A stretch of DNA of 64,000 bases, taken from NCBI RefSeq assembly GCF_028688855.1, contig NZ_JAQTXI010000007.1, positions 117,009-181,008 on the forward strand, given 5' to 3'. A program made the position numbers and the translations under genes. The notes beneath the pieces are model-generated. The model was not told the DNA's origin. It did no database searches and worked only from the letters and a program-made list of their open reading frames with translations. Source of the DNA: Neomegalonema sp. Its GTDB lineage: Bacteria; Pseudomonadota; Alphaproteobacteria; Rhodobacterales; Rhodobacteraceae. The stretch's first letter is position 1, and each line of letters opens with the position of its first letter. This document shows positions 7,633 to 16,568 of the stretch, piece after piece.

Positions 7633-9117
7633 ATGGCTTTCGTTCCTTCCCGTCTGCGGCGCGCTCTGGGCGCGTCGAGCCTCGCGCTTCTGGTCTTCTC
7701 CGCTCCGGCGGGCGCGGAGTCGATCTTCACCGCTCCTTCCGACGGCTTCGTGGGTTCGGTGCGCGGAGGCTCCAGCGCGCAGGGCCAGCCCCTCTACAAG
7801 GGCGGCAAGGCGACCATCTCCGGCTCGCGCCTGACGCCCGGCCAGCAGATCACGCTGATGCGCGGCGTGACCATCCTGAATCCGGAGGCGCCGCTCGTCG
7901 TGGACGCCGAGGGGAATTTCTCCCACGAGATCCAGATCGACGACGAGGCCGCCACCGGCCTGCAGCCGATCCTGGTGATCGGCGAGAACCCCGCCGCAGC
8001 CGAGGTGATCGAATTGAAGATCTCGCCCGAGGTGCCGCTTTCCGGCGTCGAGAAATTCGACATCGCCAGCGCTCCCGCGACGCGCGGCCTCTATCAGGTG
8101 GCCTTCAGCCCGAAGAGCGGCGCGGTCTATGTGGCCGCCGCGGTGGGGCGTCCGCCGGTGCGGCAGTCGGCGCTGCTGAAGGTCGACGCGGAGACCCTGG
8201 AGACCCTCGCCACCGCGACGCCGCCCGTGGCGCCGGCTCCTCCGCCGCGTCCCGGCGCGGGCGGCCCCGGCGGGGCGGGTCCGGGCGCGGGCGGTCCGGG
8301 CGGCCCCGGCGGCGCGCCTCAGGACGACCGTCCGCCGCTCTTCGCGGTCTACGGCGTGGGCGTGGACGACGCGAACGGCCGCGTCTGGGTGACCAACACC
8401 CGTCAGAACACTCTGGCGGTCTATGATCAGGCCGACCTCTCGCTGGTCAAGCAGTTCGACCCCGGCCTCGCGACCCATTCCCGCGACGTGGTGGTGGACG
8501 AAGCCAACGGCCGCGCCTACGTCAGCACCAGCTTCGAGAACCACATCGTCGTGATCGACACGGCCACGCTGGAGATCCTGGAGCCTGTCGTCATCCAGTC
8601 CGGCAAGCGCGGCGAGACCTTCGGCACCATGAGCCTCGACCTCGATCCGGTGGGCGGCAAGCTGGTGACGGTCAGCATGGGCACCAACGAGGCGGCCGTC
8701 GTGGACGTCAGGACCGGCGAAGCGAAGGTGATCCCTCTGCCGGGGGCGCGCGGCGCTTCGGGCGCGGCCTATGATCCGCAGGAAGGGCTGATCTTCGTGG
8801 CCTCGCAGCAGAGCGACAACCTGCTGATCGTCAAGGCGGAGACCGGCGAGGTCCTGCATGACGTGAAGGTCGGCGCCCAGCCGCTGAACGTGGCCTTCGA
8901 GCCGGTGGAGCGTCTGGCCTATGTGGCCAACCGCGGCGCCGGGACGATCACGGTGGTGAACACGTCGGGCGAGATCGTCGCCAATCTCGACGCGGGCAAT
9001 CTGCCGAACCAGCTCCGCGCCGACGGCAAGGGGAACGTCTGGGCCGTGAACAAGGCGCGCGGCGAAGACGACCCCACGGGAGATCGCGTCTGGAGGATCC
9101 GTCCGAAGGCCCAGTAA
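7633..9117 (+). CDS. Secreted YncE-like beta-propeller protein with Gly/Pro-rich insert
   Basis: 494 residues. An ATG exists at 7618, but a perfect AGGAGG at 7621-7626 precedes the ATG at 7633 by six bases, so 7633 is the real start. A Sec signal peptide (residues 1-31, ending PAGAE) is followed by a small N-terminal beta domain and then YVTN/YncE propeller repeats: SPKSGAVYVAAA, DDANGRVWVTNTRQNTLAVY, DEANGRAYVSTSFENHIVVI, DPQEGLIFVASQQSDNLLIV, EPVERLAYVANRGAGTITVV. About residues 197-235 are a low-complexity Pro/Gly/Ala segment inserted between propeller blades. E. coli YncE is also next to a TonB receptor (YncD) and is iron-regulated, so a periplasmic role in iron acquisition with the upstream receptor is plausible. 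Probably co-transcribed with fepA. Confidence 0.8.
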   Translation: MAFVPSRLRRALGASSLALLVFSAPAGAESIFTAPSDGFVGSVRGGSSAQGQPLYKGGKATISGSRLTPGQQITLMRGVTILNPEAPLVVDAEGNFSHEIQIDDEAATGLQPILVIGENPAAAEVIELKISPEVPLSGVEKFDIASAPATRGLYQVAFSPKSGAVYVAAAVGRPPVRQSALLKVDAETLETLATATPPVAPAPPPRPGAGGPGGAGPGAGGPGGPGGAPQDDRPPLFAVYGVGVDDANGRVWVTNTRQNTLAVYDQADLSLVKQFDPGLATHSRDVVVDEANGRAYVSTSFENHIVVIDTATLEILEPVVIQSGKRGETFGTMSLDLDPVGGKLVTVSMGTNEAAVVDVRTGEAKVIPLPGARGASGAAYDPQEGLIFVASQQSDNLLIVKAETGEVLHDVKVGAQPLNVAFEPVERLAYVANRGAGTITVVNTSGEIVANLDAGNLPNQLRADGKGNVWAVNKARGEDDPTGDRVWRIRPKAQ

Positions 9118-9132
9118 GCCTTCGCGGTGGTC

Positions 9133-9163
9133 TGCGGAGGGGGAATGGTCCCCCCCCTCCGCA
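9133..9163 (+). terminator. GC-rich hairpin terminator after the yncE-like gene
   Basis: Perfect 11-bp stem TGCGGAGGGGG / CCCCCTCCGCA with a 9-nt loop, 15 bp after the stop codon. No T-tract follows, so it may need Rho or act as a 3' stabiliser. It separates the receptor operon from the secretion genes. Confidence 0.5.
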
Positions 9164-9346
9164 AGACGCGCTCTCGCGCAGGCCAGATCCGCGCGATCCG
9201 GGGCCGCAGCGCCTTTCGATCCCGACGGGATCACTTGACCCGCCGCCCTCTTTCCCTGCACATGAGCTCCTTTGCACGCGGACCGCCGCAAGGCGGAGGA
9301 GGCGCCGGATGAACCTCCGGGCGTCCAGAGCGTCGGGGGATCTTGA

Positions 9347-11059
9347 GTGACGCAGCTGCAGGACGCCGCCGCCGAGATGAAGGGGCCGCTTGTCGGCGTG
9401 GGTCTGTTCAGCGCGGCGATCAATCTGCTGATGCTGACCGGTCCTGTCTTCATGCTCCAGATCTACGACCGGGTGTTGTCCAGCCGCTCCACGGCGACTC
9501 TGGCGACTCTCTTCGGCGTGGTGATCTTCCTGTACGGGCTGATGGGTCTTCTCGATCATTGCCGCGGTCGGGTTCTGGCGCGTCTGGGCGCGCGGTTCCA
9601 GATCCGGATGGATCCTGCGGCCTTCGCGGCGGTGCTGCATCAGGCGGATCATCCGGGGTTGCGCGAGCGCCCTGCGGGAGCCCTGCGCGACGTGGGCGCC
9701 ATCCAGACCCTGATGGGGTCTCCGGCGATGGGCGCGCTCTTCGATCTGCCCTGGACGCCGCTTTTCGTGCTGGCGCTTTTCCTCTTCCATACATGGCTCG
9801 GCCTTTTCGCGCTCGCGGGGATCGCGGTGGCGCTGGGTCTGGCGCTGCTGAACCAGAGGCTGAGCCGCGCCCCGCAGAACGAAGCCGCCCGCCTGCTGGC
9901 CGAGGCCGAGGCCCGCACCGAAATGACCCGCAAATCCATCGAGACCGTCCGGGGGCTCGGCATGGTGGGGACCCTGACGGGGCTGTGGCGGCGGGCGCGG
10001 GAAGGCGCTCTGGCGGCGCAGATGGAGGCCTCCGACGTGGGCGGCGCCTCCGCCGTGGCCACGCGGACCTTCCGGATCTTCCTGCAATCGGCGATTCTGG
10101 CGCTCGGGGCCTGGCTGGTGCTGCGCTCGGAGCTGGAGCCGGGCGAGATGATCGCCAGCTCCATCGTGCTCGGACGCGCCCTCGCGCCGGTGGAGCAGAT
10201 CGTGGGGCAATGGCCCCAGATCCAGAGGGCGGCGGCGGGATGGCGTTCGCTCAAGGCCCTCTTCGAGAGCGGAGCCCGTCCCCGGATTCCCATGCCTCTC
10301 CCGCGTCCGGAGCCGCGTCTGACGGTCGAGAATCTGGCGGTCGTTCCCCTGGGTTCTCTGGCGCCGGTCCTTCAGGGCGTCGGCCTGAGGGCGGGTCCGG
10401 GGGATTGCGTGGCGGTGATCGGGCCTTCGGCTTCGGGGAAATCCGCCTTCGCCCGGGCTCTGACGGGCCTCTGGCCGGCGGCGCGCGGCGAGATCCGGCT
10501 CGCGGGGGCGGATCTGCCGCAATACGACCGCGACCGTCTGGGGCGTCTGATCGGCTATCTGCCCCAGCAGGTCGAGCTTTTCCCCGGAACCATCGCCGCG
10601 AACATCGCGCGCTTCGACCCCGATCCCGATCCTGAAGCGGTGGTGGCGGCGGCTCGGGCGGCTTCGGCCCACGAGCTGATTCTCGGCCTGCCCGAGGGCT
10701 ACGACACGGTCGTGACCGAAGGCGGGGGGCGGCTCTCCGGCGGACAGCGCCAGAGGATCGGTCTGGCGCGGGCCTTCTACGGCGATCCGGTCATGCTGGT
10801 GCTGGACGAGCCCAACGCCAGCCTCGACGATCCCGGCGTGCAGGCTCTGAACCGCGCCGTCGGAGCCGCCCGCGCCGCCGGAAAGCTGATCTTCTTCATG
10901 ACGCATCGGCGCTCGGCTCTGGAGCACTGCAATCTGGTCCTCGTGCTCGAAGGCGGCGGCATGCGCGCCTTCGGCCCCAGGGACGAGGTGCTGAGGCGCG
11001 TTCTTTCGCCTCAGCCGCCGCCGGGCGGCGGGCCTCCGGCTCCGCGCGGGGGGGCCTGA
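9347..11059 (+). CDS. Type I secretion system permease/ATPase (PrtD/HlyB-like, AprD family)
   Basis: 570 residues from a GTG start (GGGGGA lies 6-7 bases upstream). The N-terminal half is a membrane domain (hydrophobic GVGLFSAAINLLMLTGPVFM, ATLATLFGVVIFLYGLMGLL, LFVLALFLFHTWLGLFALAG and more) with the VFMLQIYDRVLSS motif typical of the PrtD subfamily. The ATPase domain has Walker A GPSASGKSAF near residue 360, the signature LSGGQRQRIGLARA near 463 and Walker B VLVLDEPNASLDDPG near 485. It has no peptidase-like N-terminal domain, in line with exporters of RTX substrates. The stop overlaps the next ATG by one base. The short Pro/Gly tail (PPPGGGPPAPRGG) is an oddity. Confidence 0.92.
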   Translation: MTQLQDAAAEMKGPLVGVGLFSAAINLLMLTGPVFMLQIYDRVLSSRSTATLATLFGVVIFLYGLMGLLDHCRGRVLARLGARFQIRMDPAAFAAVLHQADHPGLRERPAGALRDVGAIQTLMGSPAMGALFDLPWTPLFVLALFLFHTWLGLFALAGIAVALGLALLNQRLSRAPQNEAARLLAEAEARTEMTRKSIETVRGLGMVGTLTGLWRRAREGALAAQMEASDVGGASAVATRTFRIFLQSAILALGAWLVLRSELEPGEMIASSIVLGRALAPVEQIVGQWPQIQRAAAGWRSLKALFESGARPRIPMPLPRPEPRLTVENLAVVPLGSLAPVLQGVGLRAGPGDCVAVIGPSASGKSAFARALTGLWPAARGEIRLAGADLPQYDRDRLGRLIGYLPQQVELFPGTIAANIARFDPDPDPEAVVAAARAASAHELILGLPEGYDTVVTEGGGRLSGGQRQRIGLARAFYGDPVMLVLDEPNASLDDPGVQALNRAVGAARAAGKLIFFMTHRRSALEHCNLVLVLEGGGMRAFGPRDEVLRRVLSPQPPPGGGPPAPRGGA

Positions 11060-12360
11060 TGGAGGAGGACAAGGCGTGGTCCGTGCGTCCCTCCCTGCTC
11101 AGGGGCGTGGCGCTGCTGGTCTTCGGACTGGGAGGATTCTCCGCCTGGGCCTTCACGGCGGAGATCGAGGGCGCGATCCCGGCGAGCGGCCATGTCGAGG
11201 TCGAGGCGCGGCGGCAGATCGTCCAGCATCCGGACGGGGGGCTCGTGGCCTCTATCTCGGTGCGGGAGGGCGAGAAGGTCGCGGCCGGACAGGAGATCCT
11301 GCGCCTGGACGGAACCGAACTCGAAGCGCGCCGGGCGGAGCTCGAAAGGGGCCTGCGCGAGGCCTGGGCCCGTCTCGACCGCCTGTGGGCGGAGCTGCAC
11401 GGCGAAAGCGGGGTGGCCTATCGGGCGGAGCTGCGGGCCTCGGCGGGGGCGGATCCGGAGATCGCCGCCGTGCTCCGCGAGGAGACGCGCTTCTTCGAGC
11501 TGCGGCGCGCCTCTCTGGAGCGCATGTCCAGATTGCTCGACGAGCGGCGCAGGCGCAGCGAGGAGGCGATCCGCGCGCATTTCGTCCAGCTGGAGGCCGG
11601 AGAGATGCGCCTCCGGCTGGCTCAGGAGCTGCTCGCGGCTCAGGAGACTCTGCTCCAGAGCGGCGCGAGCGCGCGCTCGACCGTGCTGAACCTGCGGATC
11701 GAACTGGAGCGTCTGCGCAGCGAGCGGGGGGCTCAGGAGGCGCAGATCGCCGAGGCCCGGGGCGACATCGCCGGATATGAAGGCGAGATCCTCCGCCTCC
11801 AGGACGCCTGGCGCGAGGAGGCCCAGAGCATGATGCGCCAGATCCAGCCCGAGGAGGCCCGGATGCGCGAGCAGCTGCGGGTCGTCGAGACGCGGCTCGG
11901 ACGGCTGGCCCTGCGCGCGCCCATGGCGGGCGCGGTGCTGGATCTGCGGGTTCATACGGTCAACGGCGTGATCGCTCCGGGGGCGGAGGCGGCGTCCATC
12001 GTGCCCGCCGACGCGCCTCTGGTGCTGGTGGTGCGGCTGGCGCCGACGGACATCGACCGGGTGCGGCCGGGGCAGCCGGCCACGCTGCGTTTCCCGAACT
12101 TCGACAGCCGCGTGACGCCGGAGATTCCGGGCCTGGTGCGGATCGTCTCCGCCGACGCCATCGTCGATCCCGCCACGGGAATCCGCCATTTCACGGCCGA
12201 ACTGGAGCCCGCTCCGGAAGGGCGGGCCGCCATGGAGAAGCTGGCGCTGCGGCCCGGCATGCCGGTCGAGGCCTTCATCCTCACGGGGGCCCGGACTCCC
12301 GCTTCCTTCCTGCTCAAGCCCGTCGCCGACTACCTCGCCCACGCGCTGCGCGAGGAGTGA
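11059..12360 (+). CDS. HlyD-family membrane fusion protein of a type I secretion system (PrtE-like)
   Basis: 433 residues. One N-terminal membrane anchor (LLRGVALLVFGLGGFSAWAF), then the barrel-sandwich signature GHVEVEARRQIVQHPDGGLV and ISVREGEKVAAGQEIL, a long Arg/Glu/Leu-rich coiled coil (about residues 90-280) and a C-terminal beta-barrel segment (RLALRAPMAGAVLDLRVHTV, PADAPLVLVVRLAPTDIDRV, LRPGMPVEAFILTGART). It would link the inner-membrane exporter to an outer-membrane channel. Translationally coupled to the ATPase gene (TGATG overlap). No TolC-like gene and no RTX-repeat substrate gene occurs in the window. Confidence 0.92.
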   Translation: MEEDKAWSVRPSLLRGVALLVFGLGGFSAWAFTAEIEGAIPASGHVEVEARRQIVQHPDGGLVASISVREGEKVAAGQEILRLDGTELEARRAELERGLREAWARLDRLWAELHGESGVAYRAELRASAGADPEIAAVLREETRFFELRRASLERMSRLLDERRRRSEEAIRAHFVQLEAGEMRLRLAQELLAAQETLLQSGASARSTVLNLRIELERLRSERGAQEAQIAEARGDIAGYEGEILRLQDAWREEAQSMMRQIQPEEARMREQLRVVETRLGRLALRAPMAGAVLDLRVHTVNGVIAPGAEAASIVPADAPLVLVVRLAPTDIDRVRPGQPATLRFPNFDSRVTPEIPGLVRIVSADAIVDPATGIRHFTAELEPAPEGRAAMEKLALRPGMPVEAFILTGARTPASFLLKPVADYLAHALREE

Positions 12361-12370
12361 GGGCCCGCCT

Positions 12371-14872
12371 TCAGGCCGCCTCGAAGCGGCGGAGCCTCAG
12401 GGCGTTGACCAACACGAAGACGCTGGAGAGCGCCATGGCGCCCGCCGCGAAGATCGGCGAGAGCAGGATCCCGAAGGCCGGATAGAGCGCCCCCGCCGCC
12501 ACCGGAATCAGGGCCGCGTTATAGGCGAAGGCCCAGAAGAGATTCTGCCGGATGTTGCGGATCGTCGCCCTGGAGAGCCCGACGGCCCGCGCCGCGCCGC
12601 CCAGGTCTCCGGAGATCAGCACCACGTCGGCGGCCTCGATGGCGATGTCCGTCCCCGCCCCGACGGCCAGCCCGACGTCGGCCTCGGCCAGAGCGGGAGC
12701 GTCGTTCACGCCGTCGCCGACGAAGGCCACGGCGCCATGTTCGCGCCGCAGACGCCGCACCGCCTCCACCTTGCCCTCGGGGAGAACCTCCGCCACCACC
12801 TCGTCGATCCCAAGCCGGGCGGCCACGGCCCGGGCGGTGCGGGCGTCGTCTCCGGTGATCATGGCGGTCTTGAGCCCCAGCTCATGGAGCCTCCGGACGG
12901 CCTGGGGCGTGGTCGCCTTGATCGGGTCCGCGACGGCGAGGATCGCCGCCAGCCGCCCGTCGAGCGCGGCGTAAAGGGGCGTCTTTCCTTCGTCGCCGAG
13001 GCGCGCGGCGACTTCGGCGAAGGGCGCGACGTCGAGGCCCAGGGCCTGCATGAAGCGCGCCGCGCCCACCTCGACGCGCCGTCCTCCGGCCAGAGCCTTC
13101 ACGCCGAACCCCGTGACCGACTCGAAGGCCGAGACGGCGGGCGGCGTCAGTCCTTCCTCCCGAGCGGCCGCGACGAGGGCCTGAGCGATGGGATGCTCGG
13201 ATTTCGCCTCGACCGCTGCGACGGCCTCCAGAACCTCGGCGCGCGAGAAGCCCGGCGTCAGCTCCAGATCGGTGAGGCCGGGCCGCCCTTCGGTGAGGGT
13301 GCCGGTCTTGTCGAAGGCCACGACCCTGGCGTCCTTGAGCGCCTGCAGCGCCTCGCCCTTGCGGAAGAGGATCCCCATCTCGGCGCCGCGCCCCGCGCCG
13401 ACCATGATCGAGGTGGGCGTGGCCAGGCCCATGGCGCAGGGACAGGCGATGATCAGCACCGCCACCGCGTTGACCAGCGCGAAGCTTGGGGCCGGCGAGG
13501 GCCCGAAGATCAGCCAGAGCGCGAAGGTCAGGGCCGCGATCCCCATCACCGCCGGGACGAACCGGAGCGTGACCTTGTCGACCAGGGCCTGGATCGGCGG
13601 CCTGGAGCCCTGGGCCTCCTCGACCATGCGGATGATCTGCGCCAGCAGCGTGTCTCCGCCGACCGCCGTGGCGGCGAAGGTCAGGGCGCCCTTCTGGTTC
13701 ACCGTCCCGCCGACCAGCTCGGCGCCGGGAGACTTCAGAACCGGAACCGGCTCTCCGGTGATCATGGATTCGTCGACGTAGCTTTCGCCTTCGATCACGC
13801 GGCCATCCACCGGAATGCGCTCGCCGGGGCGGACCTCCAGCAGATCGCCCGCCCCGACGGCGGCGATCGGCGTCTCCACGACCTCGCCGCCGCGCCGGAC
13901 GCGCGCCGTCCTGGCCTGGAGTCCGACGAGCCTCTGGATCGCCTCGGAGGCGCGGCCTCTGGCGCGGGCCTCCAGCAGACGCCCGAGCAGGATCAGCGTC
14001 ACGATGACCGCCGCGGCCTCGTAATAGACGTTGACCGTCCCGGCGGGCAGCAGGCCGGGCGCGAAGGTCGCGACGAGGGAGGAGCCGTAGGCCGCCAGAG
14101 ACCCCATCGCAACCAGGGAGTTCATGTCGGGCGCGCCGCGCAGCAGCGCCGGAATCCCCGCCCGGAAGAAGCGCAGTCCGGGACCGAAGAGCACCAGAGT
14201 CGTCAGCAGGAACTGAAGGATCCAGCTCGTCCGCATCCCGATGGTCGAGGCGATCAGATGATGCGCGCCAGGAATCAGATGCGAGCCCATCTCCAGAATG
14301 AAGACGGGCGCCGTCAGGAGCGCCGCCAGCCGGAAGTCGCGCGCCAGCTCTTGGCGCTCCTGCTCCTTGCGGGCGGCCTTCGCTTCGGCCTCCTCCCGGG
14401 CGGCGTCGGGGGCGGCGAGGGGGCGGGCCTGATAGCCGATCCTCCCGACGGCCTCGACCAGAGCCGCCGCCCCGGCCGAGCCCCGGATCGTGGCGCGTTC
14501 GGTCGCGAGGTTGACGCTGGCCGCCTCCACGCCGGGCACGGCCGTCAGCGCCTTCTCGACGCGCCCCACGCAGGAGGCGCAGGTCATGCCTTCCACCTCC
14601 AGCTCGATCTTGCCCGGCGAGGCGACGGGAGCCGGAACGGCGTAGCCGATCCTGCCGAGGGCCTCGACCAGAGCGGCCCGGTCCACGGAGGGCTCCGCCC
14701 GGACGCTGGCCCGCTCCGTGGCGAGGTTGACGCTCGCCTCCCTCACGCCGGGGACGGCCCGCAGCGCCTTCTCGACGCGCCCCACGCAGGAGGCGCAGGT
14801 CATGCCCTCGACGGGCAGCGAGAAGCTCGTGGGTTCTCCGCTCCGGAGAGGGGCGTGGTTCGGGGCGTTCAT
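12371..14872 (-). CDS. copA: Copper-exporting P1B-type ATPase CopA
   Basis: 833 residues. An ATG at 14890 is possible, but AAGGAGG sits just upstream of the ATG at 14872 (MNAPNHAPL), so I use that. Two N-terminal HMA domains carry GMTCASC (Cys26/Cys29 and Cys98/Cys101). The transmembrane metal site is Cys477-Pro-Cys479 in [13 protein letters not shown]; the phosphorylated Asp521 is in [21 protein letters not shown] and [20 protein letters not shown] complete the P- and N-domain signatures. CPC plus tandem CxxC domains indicate Cu(I)/Ag(I) export. It faces a CopZ-like gene across a pair of CueR-type promoters, and converges on the secretion operon with 10 bp between stops. Confidence 0.96.
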   Translation of the reverse strand: MNAPNHAPLRSGEPTSFSLPVEGMTCASCVGRVEKALRAVPGVREASVNLATERASVRAEPSVDRAALVEALGRIGYAVPAPVASPGKIELEVEGMTCASCVGRVEKALTAVPGVEAASVNLATERATIRGSAGAAALVEAVGRIGYQARPLAAPDAAREEAEAKAARKEQERQELARDFRLAALLTAPVFILEMGSHLIPGAHHLIASTIGMRTSWILQFLLTTLVLFGPGLRFFRAGIPALLRGAPDMNSLVAMGSLAAYGSSLVATFAPGLLPAGTVNVYYEAAAVIVTLILLGRLLEARARGRASEAIQRLVGLQARTARVRRGGEVVETPIAAVGAGDLLEVRPGERIPVDGRVIEGESYVDESMITGEPVPVLKSPGAELVGGTVNQKGALTFAATAVGGDTLLAQIIRMVEEAQGSRPPIQALVDKVTLRFVPAVMGIAALTFALWLIFGPSPAPSFALVNAVAVLIIACPCAMGLATPTSIMVGAGRGAEMGILFRKGEALQALKDARVVAFDKTGTLTEGRPGLTDLELTPGFSRAEVLEAVAAVEAKSEHPIAQALVAAAREEGLTPPAVSAFESVTGFGVKALAGGRRVEVGAARFMQALGLDVAPFAEVAARLGDEGKTPLYAALDGRLAAILAVADPIKATTPQAVRRLHELGLKTAMITGDDARTARAVAARLGIDEVVAEVLPEGKVEAVRRLRREHGAVAFVGDGVNDAPALAEADVGLAVGAGTDIAIEAADVVLISGDLGGAARAVGLSRATIRNIRQNLFWAFAYNAALIPVAAGALYPAFGILLSPIFAAGAMALSSVFVLVNALRLRRFEAA

Positions 14873-14911
14873 GGCCGCCTCCTTCTTCATGCGTCCGATG
14901 TGCTCCGGGGG

Positions 14912-14942
14912 GATGTGGGGCTTCCCATCGTGGGAAGGTCAA
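14912..14942 (-). promoter_or_regulatory. CueR-type promoter/operator for copA
   Basis: On the minus strand: TTGACC (-35, 14942-14937), a 19-bp spacer containing the dyad CCTTCC-cacgat-GGGAAG, then CACATC as a weak -10 (14917-14912). The overlong 19-bp spacer with ACCTTCC-N-GGAAG symmetry is the known signature of MerR-family Cu(I) activators (CueR/HmrR). The ATG of copA is 40 bp downstream. Confidence 0.75.
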
Positions 14943-14967
14943 GCCCCCGGATTCCCGTTTTCAGCTC

Positions 14968-14998
14968 TTGACCTTCCTGCGGTGGGAAGCCCTAGATC
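14968..14998 (+). promoter_or_regulatory. CueR-type promoter/operator for the copZ-like gene
   Basis: TTGACC (14968-14973), 19-bp spacer TTCCTGCGGTGGGAAGCCC, TAGATC (-10, 14993-14998). Same ACCTTCC/GGAAG dyad and same 19-bp spacing as the divergent copA promoter 26 bp away. The copZ-like ATG is 34 bp downstream. No cueR/hmrR gene is in the window. Confidence 0.78.
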
Positions 14999-15031
14999 AT
15001 CAGGACCGTGATTTGAAGCAAGGAGGTTCTC

Positions 15032-15226
15032 ATGCGGCTTCATGTCGAAGACATGGCTTGCGGCGGCTGCGCGCGCTCGGTGAAGGCGGCGATTCTCGGC
15101 CTCGACGCGCAGGCCAGGGTCGAGGCCGATCCCGCGACGCGGATTCTGGAGGTCGAGACCTCCGCGCCGCTCGCCGATCTGCGGAAGGTCCTCGCCGAGG
15201 CGGGATTCCCGGCGACCGCCGTCTGA
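15032..15226 (+). CDS. CopZ-like copper chaperone (HMA domain)
   Basis: 64 residues, a single heavy-metal-associated domain: MRLHVEDMACGGCARSVKAA, with the metal ligands Cys10 and Cys13 in MACGGC. The rest follows the ferredoxin-like beta-alpha-beta pattern (VEADPATRILEVE, LRKVLAEAGFPATAV). AAGGAGG sits 6-7 bases upstream of the ATG. Role: binds Cu(I) in the cytosol and hands it to CopA, to which it is divergent and apparently co-regulated by CueR-type promoters. Confidence 0.92.
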   Translation: MRLHVEDMACGGCARSVKAAILGLDAQARVEADPATRILEVETSAPLADLRKVLAEAGFPATAV

Positions 15227-15293
15227 AGAGGCGCCGACGCGGCGCCCTTCGTCCTCCTCACGACCCGATCCTTCATCCTCGCGAGGAGAGACG

Positions 15294-16490
15294 ATGCGTC
15301 TTCCCGGCTTCCTCACGGCTCTGCGCGGCCCGGCCGTTCCCCGGACGGTCTGGATGCTGGGCTTCGTCAGCCTGCTCATGGACGTTTCCTCGGAGATGGT
15401 CCAGACGCTGCTTCCGCTCTATCTGGTGAGCGGGCTGGGCGCTTCGGCTCTGACGGTCGGCTTCGTCGAGGGGATTTCGGCGGCCGTCGCGACGGCCACG
15501 AAATTCCTGTCCGGCGCGCTCGCCGACCGGATGGGCCGCAACAAGCCGCTGGCGGTTCTGGGCTATGGCCTGGGGGCGGTCTCGCGGCTGATCCTGCCTC
15601 TGGCCGCGTCGGTGGATCTGGTCCTGGCCTCAAAGGCCATCGACCGGGTGGGCAAGGGCCTGCGCGGGGCGCCTCGCGACGCCCTGATCGCCAGCGTCTC
15701 GCCGCCCGAGATCCGGGGCGCGAGCTTCGGCCTGCGCAAGTCCCTCGACACGGTGGGCGGATTCCTCGGGCCGCTGATCGCGGTGGCGGCGATGCTGCTT
15801 CTGGGCGGGCATATCCTGTCGGTCTTCTGGCTGGCGGCGATTCCGGCCTTTCTGGCCGTGGCCCTGCTGATCTTCGGCGTGCAGGAGCCCAAGGGCGCGA
15901 CGCCCGCCCTCGGCTCCGCCTTCAGCTTCCGGGATTCGCTCCGGCTGAACCGCGCGGTCTGGACGGTGGTGGGCTTCGGCTGCCTGCTGACTCTGGCGCG
16001 TTTCAGCGAGGCCTTCCTTCTGCTCAAGGCCCTTGAGTCCGGATTCTCGCCCGTCTGGGCGCCTCTGGCGATGGTGCTGCTGCATGCGGCCTACGGGCTG
16101 ACGGCCTATCCGGTGGGGCGGCTCTCGGACCGGATCGGCCGCGAGGGCCTGCTGATCTGGAGTCTGCCTTTCCTCATCGGCGCGCATCTGGCTCTGGCTT
16201 GGGCCGAGGGGCTCGGGCTCTATCTTCTGGGCGTCGCGCTCTGGGGGCTGCACATGGGGTTCTCGCAAGGTCTGCTCGGGGCCATGATCGCCGGGGCCGC
16301 GCCGGAGAAGCTCAAGGGGACGGCCTTCGGCGCCTTCAACCTCGTCACGAGTCTGGCGCTTCTGGGCGGTTCGGTGGCGGCGGGCTGGCTCTGGGAGAGC
16401 CGGGGCTCTGCGGCGCCTTTCCAGGTCGGGGCCTGTCTGGCCTCGGGAGCGCTCCTTTTCGCCGTCGCCAGACGGCGCTTTCCGGGCTAG
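15294..16490 (+). CDS. Major facilitator superfamily transporter
   Basis: 398 residues with about 12 hydrophobic segments. The start has GCGAGGAG upstream. Motifs: FVSLLMDVSSEMVQTLLPLY, SGALADRMGRNKPLAVLGYG (the MFS loop 2-3 motif D-R-x-G-R-K-like), AIDRVGKGLRGAPRDALIAS. These define a widespread MFS subgroup without a firm substrate. It lies 67 bp after the CopZ-like gene with no terminator seen, so it may belong to the copper regulon. It lacks the MxxxM/HxxxM pair described for the copper importer CcoA, so I do not call it that. Confidence 0.85.
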   Translation: MRLPGFLTALRGPAVPRTVWMLGFVSLLMDVSSEMVQTLLPLYLVSGLGASALTVGFVEGISAAVATATKFLSGALADRMGRNKPLAVLGYGLGAVSRLILPLAASVDLVLASKAIDRVGKGLRGAPRDALIASVSPPEIRGASFGLRKSLDTVGGFLGPLIAVAAMLLLGGHILSVFWLAAIPAFLAVALLIFGVQEPKGATPALGSAFSFRDSLRLNRAVWTVVGFGCLLTLARFSEAFLLLKALESGFSPVWAPLAMVLLHAAYGLTAYPVGRLSDRIGREGLLIWSLPFLIGAHLALAWAEGLGLYLLGVALWGLHMGFSQGLLGAMIAGAAPEKLKGTAFGAFNLVTSLALLGGSVAAGWLWESRGSAAPFQVGACLASGALLFAVARRRFPG

Positions 16491-16568
16491 AGGAGGGGGC
16501 GGCGAATCTCCGCCGGCGCCTCGATCCGTCCGCCGGAGAGGCGCGCCCCTTCCGGAGCTGGTGACGAA

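Noticed and set aside
5248..9453. A 1401-codon open frame on the minus strand opposite fepA and the yncE-like gene.
   Set aside because: Its translation is low-complexity (Gly/Asp/His/Arg-rich) with no recognisable domain; it is an antisense frame kept open by high GC codon use. The plus strand has clear homologues with signal peptides and ribosome binding sites.
12737..14971. A 744-codon plus-strand frame opposite copA.
   Set aside because: Antisense shadow of a clear P-type ATPase; Arg/Gly/Asp-rich translation with no motifs.
15294..16490. CcoA-type copper importer as identity of the MFS gene in the copper block.
   Set aside because: The methionine/histidine motifs MxxxM and HxxxM described for CcoA are not seen; the family match is to a generic MFS subgroup.
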